Shown here in pieces: positions 12,291 to 21,522 of a stretch of DNA of 64,000 nucleotides (position 1 is the stretch's first letter; each line of letters begins with the position of its first letter). The notes below the pieces were generated by a model. That model was not told where the DNA came from. It saw only the letters and a program-made list of their open reading frames with translations, and searched no databases. Position numbers and translations under genes: made by a program. This stretch comes from Microbotryomycetes sp. JL201. Taxonomy: Eukaryota > Basidiomycota > Microbotryomycetes. The stretch lies in assembly GCA_033819885.1 (NCBI GenBank), contig JAQYUZ010000011.1, positions 186,001 to 250,000 on the forward strand. The letters run 5' to 3'.

Positions 12291-12845
12291 TTCGCAATCG
12301 TGCGCATCGTCGTTCGCTATCCTCTGCCTCTCATATATATTATACAACTGTGTACCTTAGTGCTTCCTGTACCGCCTCAGACACGAGAGGCGCATTACTT
12401 TCTTTTCGCTTGTCGTTTTATAGCTGTCCACCATACGCAGACAAAGTCGCCTATATGCAGAAAAAATACAAATGAATTCCAGCGTAATGCAAGTATATTT
12501 TGTTTCAGCGGACTAGTGAAATGACACAGGGCGAGGATGACACGTGCCAGCGTGCCATCACTGCTTGCTCGAGATGACATTTGCCTGGTAAATAAATGAT
12601 GCAGATCGATCAAGAGAAAACATTTGCACTTTTTGGGGGCGCCTCGCAACAAAAAAAAAAAAGTTCAAACGAGCCTTAATCTGATCGTCCAAAACAGTAC
12701 TTTCAAGTAATCTCGCACTTGAACGCTTTCGACACTTTGAGACGAGCGAGGAGGACAGTTCTATTGCAATGGTTGACGATAGATAGCGCAAACACAAAAG
12801 AATTCCGTACCAGACGGAAACTTTCCACTCGAATTGAATGCACAA
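12291..12845. other. Convergent intergenic region, 3' ends of two genes
   Basis: This stretch is AT-richer than its surroundings and lies between two convergent genes, so it should hold both 3' UTRs and polyadenylation signals. A run of about 14 A lies at 12649-12662 and a CACGTG at 12541-12546. No coding signal is supported. Confidence 0.5.
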
Positions 12846-14513
12846 TCATTCATTTTCTGCCGCTTCGACCATTTCCTTCCCTAATGCTTTGATCTCACCC
12901 GTCTCAACATCTGTCTGTACCGGTACGCCTATCTTGCCAACTGGCCTTGAGCCGAATCCTTTGAAAATCTCTAGATCCTGTTCGTTCTCCTTGAGCTCTT
13001 TCGTCGTTTCAGCAAGTGTCGTGCGACGGGCCGTCGACGAGTTGTTTGAGACCTTTGATGGTGCTCCTGCCAATCCTATTCGTCCACGAGAGGCCATCTT
13101 GAGAGGCATTCCAGACCTCGACGATGATGACGGAGATCCTTCTCGCAAAGTTCCGGTACCAGCTTGTGCTAGATTGCCACTCGAACCTTCTTTGGATCTC
13201 GTCGATGAAGTCGTCGAGGAACCAAGCGGCTTTCGACCGGGCGAAGCGTTTCGAGACGCGGTCGAAGGATCCTTGACGCTGGTTGATGGAGACTTGCGCA
13301 CCAAGCTCGAAGGCTTTGTGACCACGGGACTGCGCTTTCGTGCCAACGGCGTCGAATCAGTACTCGCAGAGGACCGTGTCGGAGTCGCTACCGTTCTTGA
13401 CCGGCTCGAAGGTTGAGACAGTGCCGACGTGCTTGAAGCAGAAGATTCTATCTTGCCCTCAGCCAATTGTATCGGCTTCTGTTGCGCAGGCCGGTTGAGG
13501 TTTTGTCGAAGGCGGGTCCGTTCTGGCGACGAGGATGGCGACAATGCTGTTCTCTCTTTTGTTTTCGCTCGCGATGATGTCGTAGGCGACGATAACGAAT
13601 GCGCTGCGCGCGACATAGATTTGATAGGAGACGCCAGAGTCGCTACTTGAGCGTCTTTCCGATTTACCCTGCTCTGCGTCTGCGACTGCGCATGCGAATT
13701 TGTCGTCTCCTGATTTTTTTCGTTCTTCTTTCGAGGTGCAGGAACGCTGTCGATGCTGCCGTCATTGACCTGCGCGGGACCGAGCGGCGGCGATGGCTGC
13801 AATTCGAGCGGACCGGCAGAGAACAGAAAGCCGCAAGCGTTTGAAGGCGGCGATCCAGTCACTGTCGCCGGCGGACTAGCATCGTTCGTTAGAGGTGGCA
13901 CAGACAGCCTCCTCGAATCGGCCGCCGGTGACGATGGGGTCGACAGGCCTTCGTGATTTGGCGAGTTAAGAGACGCGACCGAAGAAGATCTGCTGTGTTT
14001 ATGCGGCGAGTGTAGCGAACCGTTAGAGTTCGACCTGAAGTGGGAATGAGGCGAGTGCAGAGAGGCGAGCGAACCTGATCTCGAGTGAGATAGAGTCGCG
14101 TCGAGGCGTGGCGAGGCAAGCAAATCTGTCGATCCTGGAACGGGTTCAAAGACGTTCGAGTCTTTGCCGTCGTCGTCTTCATACGGCGACGTGATGATGG
14201 GTGGCAAGCCCTTTGTCGTGGCTACTGGTGAGCTCGCAGCCGAAGCAGGCTGTTGTTCTTCGTATCGCTTTTCGACGATGTTGTCCATCGTGTCGACAAA
14301 AGGAGACGACTCGGCCTTTGCTTTGCTTGTCAGTTTTGATTGCTCGGGCGATGACCACGGAGTTCCGGTTGTTTGAGGACTGACGCCTCCCAGCCTCGGG
14401 CTCGGCCGTTGTTGAGCTGCTGCATCTTCAGCTGCCGCCGCATCGACTTGACTTTGAAATCGTTTGATCAGTTCGCTGGCCTTTTTAGCCTTTGATTCGT
14501 CTGGCAAGGGCAT
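12846..14513 (-). CDS. Ser/Pro-rich disordered protein, not recognised
   Basis: This is a single uninterrupted frame of 555 residues from ATG 14513 to the stop at 12846. The N-terminus MPLPDESKAKKASELIKRFQ is predicted to be helical and charged; the middle is a long Ser/Thr/Pro-rich region with SxxS and SP dipeptides, for example repeated HSRSGSLASLHSPH-like stretches around 13960-14080. The C-terminus turns acidic (KELKENEQDLEIFKGFGSRP and then VGKIGVPVQTDVETGEIKAL). The conserved-looking ends and disordered middle suggest an adaptor or cytoskeleton-associated phosphoprotein, but this is inference; no domain is recognised. A GTG-initiated extension to 14594 is possible but not needed. Confidence 0.7.
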   Translation of the reverse strand: MPLPDESKAKKASELIKRFQSQVDAAAAEDAAAQQRPSPRLGGVSPQTTGTPWSSPEQSKLTSKAKAESSPFVDTMDNIVEKRYEEQQPASAASSPVATTKGLPPIITSPYEDDDGKDSNVFEPVPGSTDLLASPRLDATLSHSRSGSLASLHSPHSHFRSNSNGSLHSPHKHSRSSSVASLNSPNHEGLSTPSSPAADSRRLSVPPLTNDASPPATVTGSPPSNACGFLFSAGPLELQPSPPLGPAQVNDGSIDSVPAPRKKNEKNQETTNSHAQSQTQSRVNRKDAQVATLASPIKSMSRAAHSLSSPTTSSRAKTKERTALSPSSSPERTRLRQNLNRPAQQKPIQLAEGKIESSASSTSALSQPSSRSRTVATPTRSSASTDSTPLARKRSPVVTKPSSLVRKSPSTSVKDPSTASRNASPGRKPLGSSTTSSTRSKEGSSGNLAQAGTGTLREGSPSSSSRSGMPLKMASRGRIGLAGAPSKVSNNSSTARRTTLAETTKELKENEQDLEIFKGFGSRPVGKIGVPVQTDVETGEIKALGKEMVEAAENE

Positions 14514-14975
14514 TGTTCGGTGGCGGTGGCACGCGCGCGTGGGGGCCGAAGTGCCCTTTGAAAAATACGCCTGTACGGTGAACCATCTTGTCAATACCAG
14601 CGTCTTGCGCCCAAATCAGTTGAAGAAGTTCGGCGGGGATGAAGCATCGCTCTGCAAGGACAGAGGACGGCTGCGCATGGCAGCAGCGCTGATTACAAGC
14701 AGCCTGGAAGGACTCTTTCGCAATCGGAAAGCGCTCTGTGCTGCTTCTGGGCAAAGTCAGGCGCGGTGACGTTGATGCGCGCCTGGTTGACGTCCGCGGG
14801 ATGTGCCGCCGAGACGTGCAGGATTAGGGTGCCGCGATACACAATGAGCGAGCTTGTTGGGCTTAGTAGCTCACAGACGTAATCAGACCGGGGATGAAGA
14901 GGGGAACGGTGGAATATTAAAGGCCGAAACGTGTGCACGAACGGGTTGCGCTCTGACCACTCGGCGACACACGCA
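14514..14975. promoter_or_regulatory. Divergent intergenic region
   Basis: This is the 462-base gap between the divergent Ser-rich protein gene and the HMG-box gene. No coding signal, repeat or recognisable RNA is seen. Confidence 0.4.
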
Positions 14976-16383
14976 ATGCGCTTTGTCCTCGCCGCCATCG
15001 TGCGGCTGCGCCCAGCAGTGTGTGCTGCCAACGTTCTTCGCACTGCCGCCGTCAGCTCTGCCGTGCGCTCTGTCGCGTGCGCGGGCCATCAGTCAACGCG
15101 CGCGTTCGCCGCCTCTGCGCGCTCGCATGCCGACCAAGAGACAACCCTGCTCAAGGCGAGCGCAGGCTCGGGCAGAGGTGGAGCAAAGGACAAGACCGAG
15201 GCTCGCAAGCTCAAGCAGCAGCAGCAGCGCGAAAAAGAACGCGCAAAGCGGCAGCGCGACAAGGAGCGTCAACAGCAGCTCAAACTGCGCGACAAGGAGC
15301 GCAAACTCAAGCAGAAACAACGCGAGCAAGAAAAGAAAGGTCAGTCTTGTCCCTGTCCGTTAGAACCCGCTCTCGCCTAGTCGCACCTTGGCCTGGTCGC
15401 GCACGAAACCCGCCGCGCCTCAGCCAACTCGCCCGAAGCGGTCACAAACGCCATTCTACGCCACACCAGGCTACCCAACAAGAAGAAGGGCGCAGACGAA
15501 TTGGGTGTGACCTATCGCTGACACTCGACTCGCACTTTTTACGTCACATCCGAACCGATGGACTACAGCAAAGGCAAAGAAGGCAGCCAAGCCTCGTTCG
15601 GCTCTGCACCCGCCAAAAGCTCCCGTCAACGCCTGGGGCATCTTTTTGCGCGATTTTGTCAAGGCGAGTTTCTTGTCGTGCCTTCTCGATGGCCAAGCTG
15701 ACCAACAATGAATGGTCCAACAACGACAGTCACGAAAGGACAGCCTCGCACCCGGTGAAAAGCTGCCGACTGTGACGGCCTTGACGAGAGAAGCAGCGCC
15801 ATTGTACCGCGACTTGCCGCCGTCAGAACGTCACGAGCTGATGCAGCGCGCTGAAGAGGAAAGAAGGGCGTATCCGGCAATCTTGAAAGAGTGGCAGGCG
15901 ACGTTGACGCCAGAAATGATCAAGGAGGAAAACGCCGTCAGGCTCAAGCGAAGACGACTCGGCCTCTCGCAGAAGAAACCTATCAAACTTGAAGGCGAAC
16001 CCAAGAAGCCAATGTCGGGCTACATGAGGTCAGTTGACGCGCTTTACCTACCCGGACGGCGCCAACGAAGCAACTGCTGACCACTGACGCGCCATTTCGA
16101 TAGGTTCACGAAAGAGGTGCGAGCAGGCACCGCGCATGGTGATGTGCTGCGCAACGAGACGAACGTACTCGAGCAAAGCAAGTTGATCGCCGCTGCTTGG
16201 CGCGAGCTGTCAGAATCCGAACGCGAGGTGAGCAGACAGTCCCGGTCGTCATTCCACGAGCGAGTGCTGATCGTGTTTGATTCGATGTAGGAGTATCACA
16301 AGCAGTACGAAGCAGACAAGGAGCGATACGTCGAAGAAAAGAGGCGATTCGACGAGGAGCTGGCGTCGCGCACATCTGCATAA
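14976..16383 (+). CDS. Mitochondrial-type protein with two HMG boxes
   Basis: The product has an Arg/Ala-rich N-terminus lacking acidic residues (MRFVLAAIVRLRPAVCAANV, ATG 14976), typical of a mitochondrial presequence. A highly charged Lys/Arg/Gln/Glu coiled-coil-like stretch follows (about 15180-15345), then two HMG boxes. Box 1 has KAPVNAWGIFLRDFVK, then REAAPLYRDLPPSERHEL. Box 2 has KKPMSGYMR, then LIAAAWRELSESERE and EYHKQYEADKERYVEEK, ending at TAA 16381-16383. By analogy with Abf2 and TFAM it likely packages or bends mitochondrial DNA; this is family-based inference. Introns split both boxes; one appears to be a GC-AG intron at 15664-15729. Joins in the stretch 15345-15570 are uncertain. 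Confidence 0.78.
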
Positions 16384-16613
16384 GCTGGGACAGCGCCAAA
16401 AATCATGCGCGAAGATTCGGAGATTGGCTCTCCTAGACGCGTGCATTGATTCGCGTAACAGTGGCTTTTTCAAGTTCGTGTTGACACCCTCAACCAAACC
16501 TCCCTTTTCTTTGGTACTTTGTGTGCTCCCATGTCAACATACCATCGCGTTGAGCGCGTGTCTCGCCTTGCAAGATCAGTCTTACAACAACAATGATGTA
16601 CATCCTCATGTCC

Positions 16614-17517
16614 TCACTCGCCTCTGCCGCAGAATTGTTCAATCGCGCCCAACAGTCTGCCCTTGCATGCTTTGTCTCGCCAAAAGTGGTCGGCGCCGTC
16701 AACCCTTAGGTCGTTCCACTTGTTCGAGTTTTGCGACTGTTGTTTCAATCTGTTTGACCACGCGTCGTACCGTGCAACTGACGTGAACTGGTCATTTGTG
16801 CCATAGACGGCCAGCGTCTGGTCCCTCAGTTGAATCTTTGTACTCTCTGCATTTGCCGATGACGAGACAGTGACATTTCGTTCAAGTTTTGAAGAAAATG
16901 CGGTTGACCTGAACAATGTGAGGGCCCACATGACTGAAAGAGGATATGATACGAGCACGCGGGTAACCGAAACGCGTTCGAGTGAAGGCATGCAGTTGCA
17001 GACGACGTCGAGGTCGACATCTGTCATTGTTGACGCTGCCGAGCCGGCCGAGTATCCGACCAGAGCCAGGGACAGAGACGAAAGCGGTTTGGCAGGTGGC
17101 GAAGCGGTCGACTTGGTTGTGGCGATGGGCAGCAGCACTTTGTGCAGCATTACAGAGTAGTCTTCAGACTCTGGTACGAGGCTTGAAAGCAACAAAGGGT
17201 GTCAGTCGATTGCGCATTCATGGTTGAATGGGATGTCTCTCTTACGAGAAGGATGGCGAGCCCGTCGATTCACCGGCGCCTCTGCTGTCATACGCGAGGA
17301 CGACAAAGTTCTCAGAGGCGAGCGACAGGGCGATTGATTTGACGACGTGATCGTTCCTGTTCCCACCGAGTCTGCCGAGGGGGTGCGCGACGAGCGCGAG
17401 CTTGCTGATGGTTGCAGCATGTGGGGGTCCGTCCGCGTCAGGCATGTAGATGGTGTATGCAAGCTCTGGTTCAGCGGCAGGTAGTTTATATGTGCCATGT
17501 TGGACTTGGATAGGCAT
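16614..17517 (-). CDS. Alpha/beta hydrolase
   Basis: Two exons (17517-17248 and 17186-16614) encode about 280 residues of alpha/beta-hydrolase fold. The visible features are an oxyanion/strand segment LALVAHPLGRLGG, then VVLAYDSRGAGES, the nucleophile elbow VGYSAGSA (GxSxG with Ser), a later strand QTLAVYGTNDQF carrying a likely acid Asp, and GADHFW with the likely catalytic His. The ATG at 17517 was chosen because an upstream in-frame GTG at 17571 would overlap the neighbour. Substrate is unknown; relatives include small esterases and CocE-like hydrolases. The start lies only 45 bases from the start of the divergent ThuA-like gene. Confidence 0.75.
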
Positions 17518-17562
17518 CGGCAAGAGGTTGGGTGACAAGTTTCGCTTCTTGTTGCTGCGACG

Positions 17563-18880
17563 ATGCGACACCTGTCACGCCTGACCATCCTCGCGACCGC
17601 AACTTGGTTATGTCTCGGCGAGTGTGCGTCGGCTCAAAACTCGACAAGCGCCCCACGGCTACTCGTGTTCTCGCGCACGCTCGATTACCGACATGACAGC
17701 ATCCCGACCGCCATCGACGCGCTGACCACGATGGGACAACAGTCTAGCTCGTTTCAAACGACAGCAACAGAAGACGAGACAATGTTCAGAGAGGACACGC
17801 TCTCGCAATTCGCCGCTATAGCATTTCTTTCAAACAGTCAAGCGTTAGGCGACACTGCGCCGCAAGTCCTGGACAATCAGGGCGTCGACGCTCTCAACGC
17901 CTGGCTTGGAAAAGGTGGAGCACTCATCGGTTTGCATGCCGGCTGCGCGTGCTTGTTCCAGACCCCGTCCTTTGGAGGTAAGGTGACAGTTGCAGGTCAG
18001 TGGCGTCATCGGTCCGTCTGACTTTTCAATCGCACAGTCGCAATGGGTTCATGGTTCAACTATCATCCAACGATCTCCAACGTCACGTTCCTCAAAGCAG
18101 ATCCTCATGTTTCAACGGAAATGCTGCCTGACAGGCGAGTGCCTGAAATCTAGCTTATCTGAACAAAAGGACGACTCTAACGATAATAGGCCGACACAGA
18201 TACACCGTCTTTGAAGAGACGTACAATTTCCTGACCGATCCTCGAGACGTCGATGCGACCGTCATTCTGACACCGGACCCTGAATCTTATTCTGACCCAG
18301 AGTTCGCCACGCGCGGACGTTATCAAGGCAGTCCGCACCCTTCAGCTTGGTACCGTGACTCGACTGTCAATCTTGGGAACGGGACCGATGCCTCGACAGG
18401 TACGATGACCGGTAGACTGTGGTTCACGTCGCTTGGTGAGCTCAAAGGTTGTCCAGCATCCTCCGCGAAGGCTCACACCACTCGACCAACAGGACATACG
18501 ATCGAGACATGGCAAAGCGAGACCCATCTAGCTCACGTGCGTGCTGGTATCGAGTGGGCGTTGCAAGGCACAAACAAGTGGGTCCAAGAACGAAACGAGC
18601 CCTGAGAGTCTTCTGACTGCGAATGAGCAGTCAAATGCTGCAAACATCAACTCCGGGTTCAGCATCAAGAACGGCGTCCATGTCTTTTTCGAGATCTGCA
18701 AGCGCCTCGTCGTCGTCGTCCCGGGATAATTCTAGGTCATCTTTGTCGTCGACGCAGAGTCCGAGCTCCAACAGTGCAGGCGCGCCCGTACAGACAGACA
18801 GGCCATCGACAGCGGCTAGCAACGCGATTGTCACTCTCACTATTGTGCTTTCGGCAGTTCTTGTCGCAATTCTGTTGTAA
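17563..18880 (+). CDS. Secreted, probably GPI-anchored ThuA-like protein
   Basis: The N-terminus MRHLSRLTILATATWLCLGE ending near ASAQ is a signal peptide. The following domain, RLLVFSRTLDYRHDSIPTA, then AIAFLSNSQ and ALIGLHAGC, is the ThuA-like class I glutamine-amidotransferase fold seen in secreted fungal proteins of unresolved function. Phase-consistent splicing joins FGG to VAMGSWFNYHP, MLPD to RYTVFEETYNF (a GC-AG intron, 18135-18199), FTSLG to HTIETW, and GTN to a Ser-rich tail that ends in a hydrophobic stretch TIVLSAVLVAILL at 18878. That Ser-rich linker plus hydrophobic C-terminus without a charged tail is the pattern of GPI attachment. Likely location is the plasma membrane or cell wall; a role in carbohydrate handling is only suggested by the domain name. 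Confidence 0.8.
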
Positions 18881-19363
18881 TTCACGCTCACGTGACTTTG
18901 ATTTGTAAAACTAGTCGCGCGCGACGCGACGCGACCGAGGTCGAGTTTTCACACCTGTAGACGAGTCGAGGCACGTGATATTGCTCTACCGCTCTATCAC
19001 GTGCCCTGAAGCACGCTTTCACGCGTCGAATGGGGTTTGTGCTGACGCGCGCCAAGAAAGCGTCGCGTTTGCTGCGGAATGTCAACGGGCGCAAACGGCG
19101 AGAGAGTGGCTCAGTCGTCGATTCTCTGTCTCTCACCTCCACTTGGTCACTTGTCTCGTCCCGCTTGTGCAGTCGATTGCTGGATCAGTCGACTTTGTCC
19201 ACTTGTGTGCCCCTGCTTGCCTGTATCGCTTCCGGAAACAGAAAAAAGAGGTGAGAGAAAGCACGGGGCGCTCGCCATACGAAGCACAAGCTGACAATAC
19301 ACGCGTCGATCAGCCGTGCTCTCTCGCCTTTCCATACTTTACTATCATCTTCAAGGTCCGACA
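18881..19363. promoter_or_regulatory. Promoter of DPBB protein gene with three CACGTG boxes
   Basis: No gene is supported here. CACGTG occurs at 18889-18894, 18972-18977 and 18998-19003; the last two are arms of a perfect inverted repeat. A GCGACGCGACGCGACC run lies at about 18920-18936. Confidence 0.45.
18971..19004. repeat. Perfect 10-bp inverted repeat built on two CACGTG boxes
   Basis: GCACGTGATA at 18971-18980 is the exact reverse complement of TATCACGTGC at 18995-19004, with a 14-base pyrimidine-leaning spacer. Each arm contains a bHLH-type CACGTG core with the same flanks, suggesting a paired binding site in the promoter of the secreted DPBB gene. Confidence 0.8.
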
Positions 19364-20517
19364 ATGCACTCTGCCACTGTCATCGCCCTGGGCTTCGCGC
19401 TGGCCGCTCAGGCCGCTTCCGCCGTTGCCACTCATTCGCACCATGCAGGATCGGTCTCGCACTTGGCTGCACGCGATTTAAAGCTTGCTCCTCATGCCGT
19501 TTTTCAGCCCGTCGTTCGCCGTGCGCGCGCATCAAAGCTCGACAGACCACGAAGATTGAGCAAGCGAGCCTCTGCAAATGAGGCCACGCTCAAGTGCTTG
19601 TCTGCGTACACGTTCGCATTGTGTGACGGTGACGCGTGCACAGACATGGGCTCAGTGGCAGCCGGCACAATGTGCAAAGACAATGCCATTGCATTCGACA
19701 CGGGCTACGAAGAATCGTCAGACAACTCTTCAGATGTCTCAACGACTGCTCAAATCAAAGACGAACAGGTTCAGGCGGCCGCGGCAACCGTGTCTGTCAA
19801 GCAATTGAATTTAGTCCTCGCCGCATCCAGCTCTTCTGCCGCGCCAGCCGCAGCAACGACGACAGCTGGTGACGACGATTGGATTTGCGATGAAGAAGAG
19901 GAAACCTGGACAGACGACAGCTCGTCGACCGGAACGGCGACGGCTGCACCGTCTGCCGCCACCGTGGCCGAGAACTGGGTTCAGACGACAACGAGCACGA
20001 CAACGAGCACGACAACGACAACAGAGGCTCCGGCAGCCACGTCAGACTCGGGTACGAATGGCAACACTGGAAGTGGCGAGTCATACTCAGGCAAGGCCAC
20101 ATTCTACTATCAATACGGCGTCGCCGGATCGTGCGGAACGGCAAATCCAGACTCGGCCTATATTGTCGCGATGAACGCGCCCATGGTTAGTTTCCCGTGC
20201 TGCGACCGTGTTTTTCTGCGAAACAAAACACTGACTGTTGGTGCTCGTGATGAATCATCAGGCGAACGGAGGGTCACACTGCGGCCAAACGGTTCACATC
20301 ACAAATACAGCCAATGGCAAATCTGTCGATGCCACTGTTGCCGACCTGTGCCCGGGTTGCAGCTGGGGAGATCTTGACCTGTCGGTTGCTGCGTTTGATG
20401 CCATTGGAGCCCAAGAATCGGGTGTTTTGCCGTGAGTCTCTGACACGCGTCTGTCAATATGGGCGTCGCTGACTTTCGCATGCGCGCAACAGAATCACTT
20501 GGTCGTTCACGTCATGA
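19364..20517 (+). CDS. Secreted double-psi beta-barrel (RlpA/expansin-like) protein
   Basis: Three exons code for a protein with a signal peptide (MHSATVIALGFALAAQAASA, ATG 19364), a dibasic KR site in RRLSKRASANEATLKC that may be a Kex2 cut, a Ser/Thr/Asp-rich linker with a TTTSTTTSTT run, and a C-terminal double-psi beta-barrel: SGKATFYYQYGVAGSCGT, then ANGGSHCGQTVHITNT, then ATVADLCPGCSWGDLDLS. The introns after NAPM and after GVLP splice in phase to end ITWSFTS at 20517. Related basidiomycete proteins are small secreted wall or host-interface proteins; enzyme activity is not shown for most, and the expansin CBM domain is absent. Confidence 0.85.
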
Positions 20518-20864
20518 GAGCGCTCTGATCCATGCACACACAAGATCGCTCGTCGTCATCCAATTGTGGCTGGATCACGAGGATGCGCGTGCTCGAGCAT
20601 CTTGCCACCTTTCTCGCTTTCGAGCAAGGAATTGCCTCTTCTACTGTAGCAAACATTCATCAATTTTTGTTATTCGTCCACGACTTGACATGCATTCACA
20701 CTTTTCCTGGAAAAAGTCAAGGGGCGAGGTCGAGGTAGTGAAGCCGGCCGAACTTGGGATGTCGCGCATGCTCGAACGAGCACGAACACAACACAGCTGC
20801 TTGAGTGGTAGTCTGGAGTGTTACAAACAACATGGTCAAACATTCTACATCGTTGTGACGGGCG
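20518..20864. other. Intergenic, convergent 3' ends
   Basis: This stretch lies between the DPBB gene and the convergent small membrane-protein gene. It holds no supported coding signal, repeat or RNA. Confidence 0.4.
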
Positions 20865-21269
20865 TCATCTCAACCTCGTCATTTCGAATCCTTCCTGTCC
20901 TCCAAAACCTAGATCTAATCCGTTTGCAGAGCTGTATCCTCTCGAGGATGCGGTTTGAGCAGTGAACCAATCGTGACGATCGTCGTCACTGTCGTCACCA
21001 TCTTGTGTGGTCGGTGACCGGCCCCTTCTAGCTAGTCTGGCGTAGGTTCTAGTACTGTGGGTACCGTTCGGGCGATCACGCATGAAATAAGAGATAATGT
21101 CTGGACCTAGACACGTTGACAGGACTGTTGAACGAGGTCAACACACGTTTGAGAAACCGGTCTCGACAAAGCGATCAGGGTACTGTGGGGAGAAAGACTA
21201 ACTGAGGAACGTGATGAACATGATCATCAAGATTGCACTGATGACGATGAGCGGGACGAGCGATGGCAT
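20865..21269 (-). CDS. Small single-pass membrane protein (two exons, 100 residues)
   Basis: Exon 1 (21269-21203) encodes MPSLVPLIVISAILMIMFIT and continues to FL, an uncharged membrane helix directly after the initiator. Exon 2 (21100-20865) continues IISYFMRDRPNG and then a hydrophilic tail with an RLARRGRSP basic stretch, a DGDDSDDD acidic run and the end GFEMTRLR. The intron (21202-21101) has GTTAGT and CAG ends, and the joined coding length is exactly 303 bases including the stop, so the phases agree. Neither exon is long enough to stand out alone. The frame stays open upstream of the ATG for about 13 further codons (ending CPFCVEPRFVADGTA), so a longer N-terminus from another exon is possible. 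Family unknown. Confidence 0.6.
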
Positions 21270-21522
21270 GGCCGTCCCATCCGCCACGAAGCGCGGCTCG
21301 ACGCAAAAAGGACAAATAACTAATCCCGAGCGAAATCATATTTCACAAGTGATAACTACGTGACGAATATCGCAAAACAAGAAAGACTAGAAGGTAGAGC
21401 TGAAGCGCTCGAGAAGGGTATGAGGTTCATCGTGTTCTTCGAGCAAATAATAAGAAAAGCAAGCGTCCGTGAAATACCAATCGTCGTCAACAAATAAAAT
21501 TCCAGCATCATTGGCGCCATGC

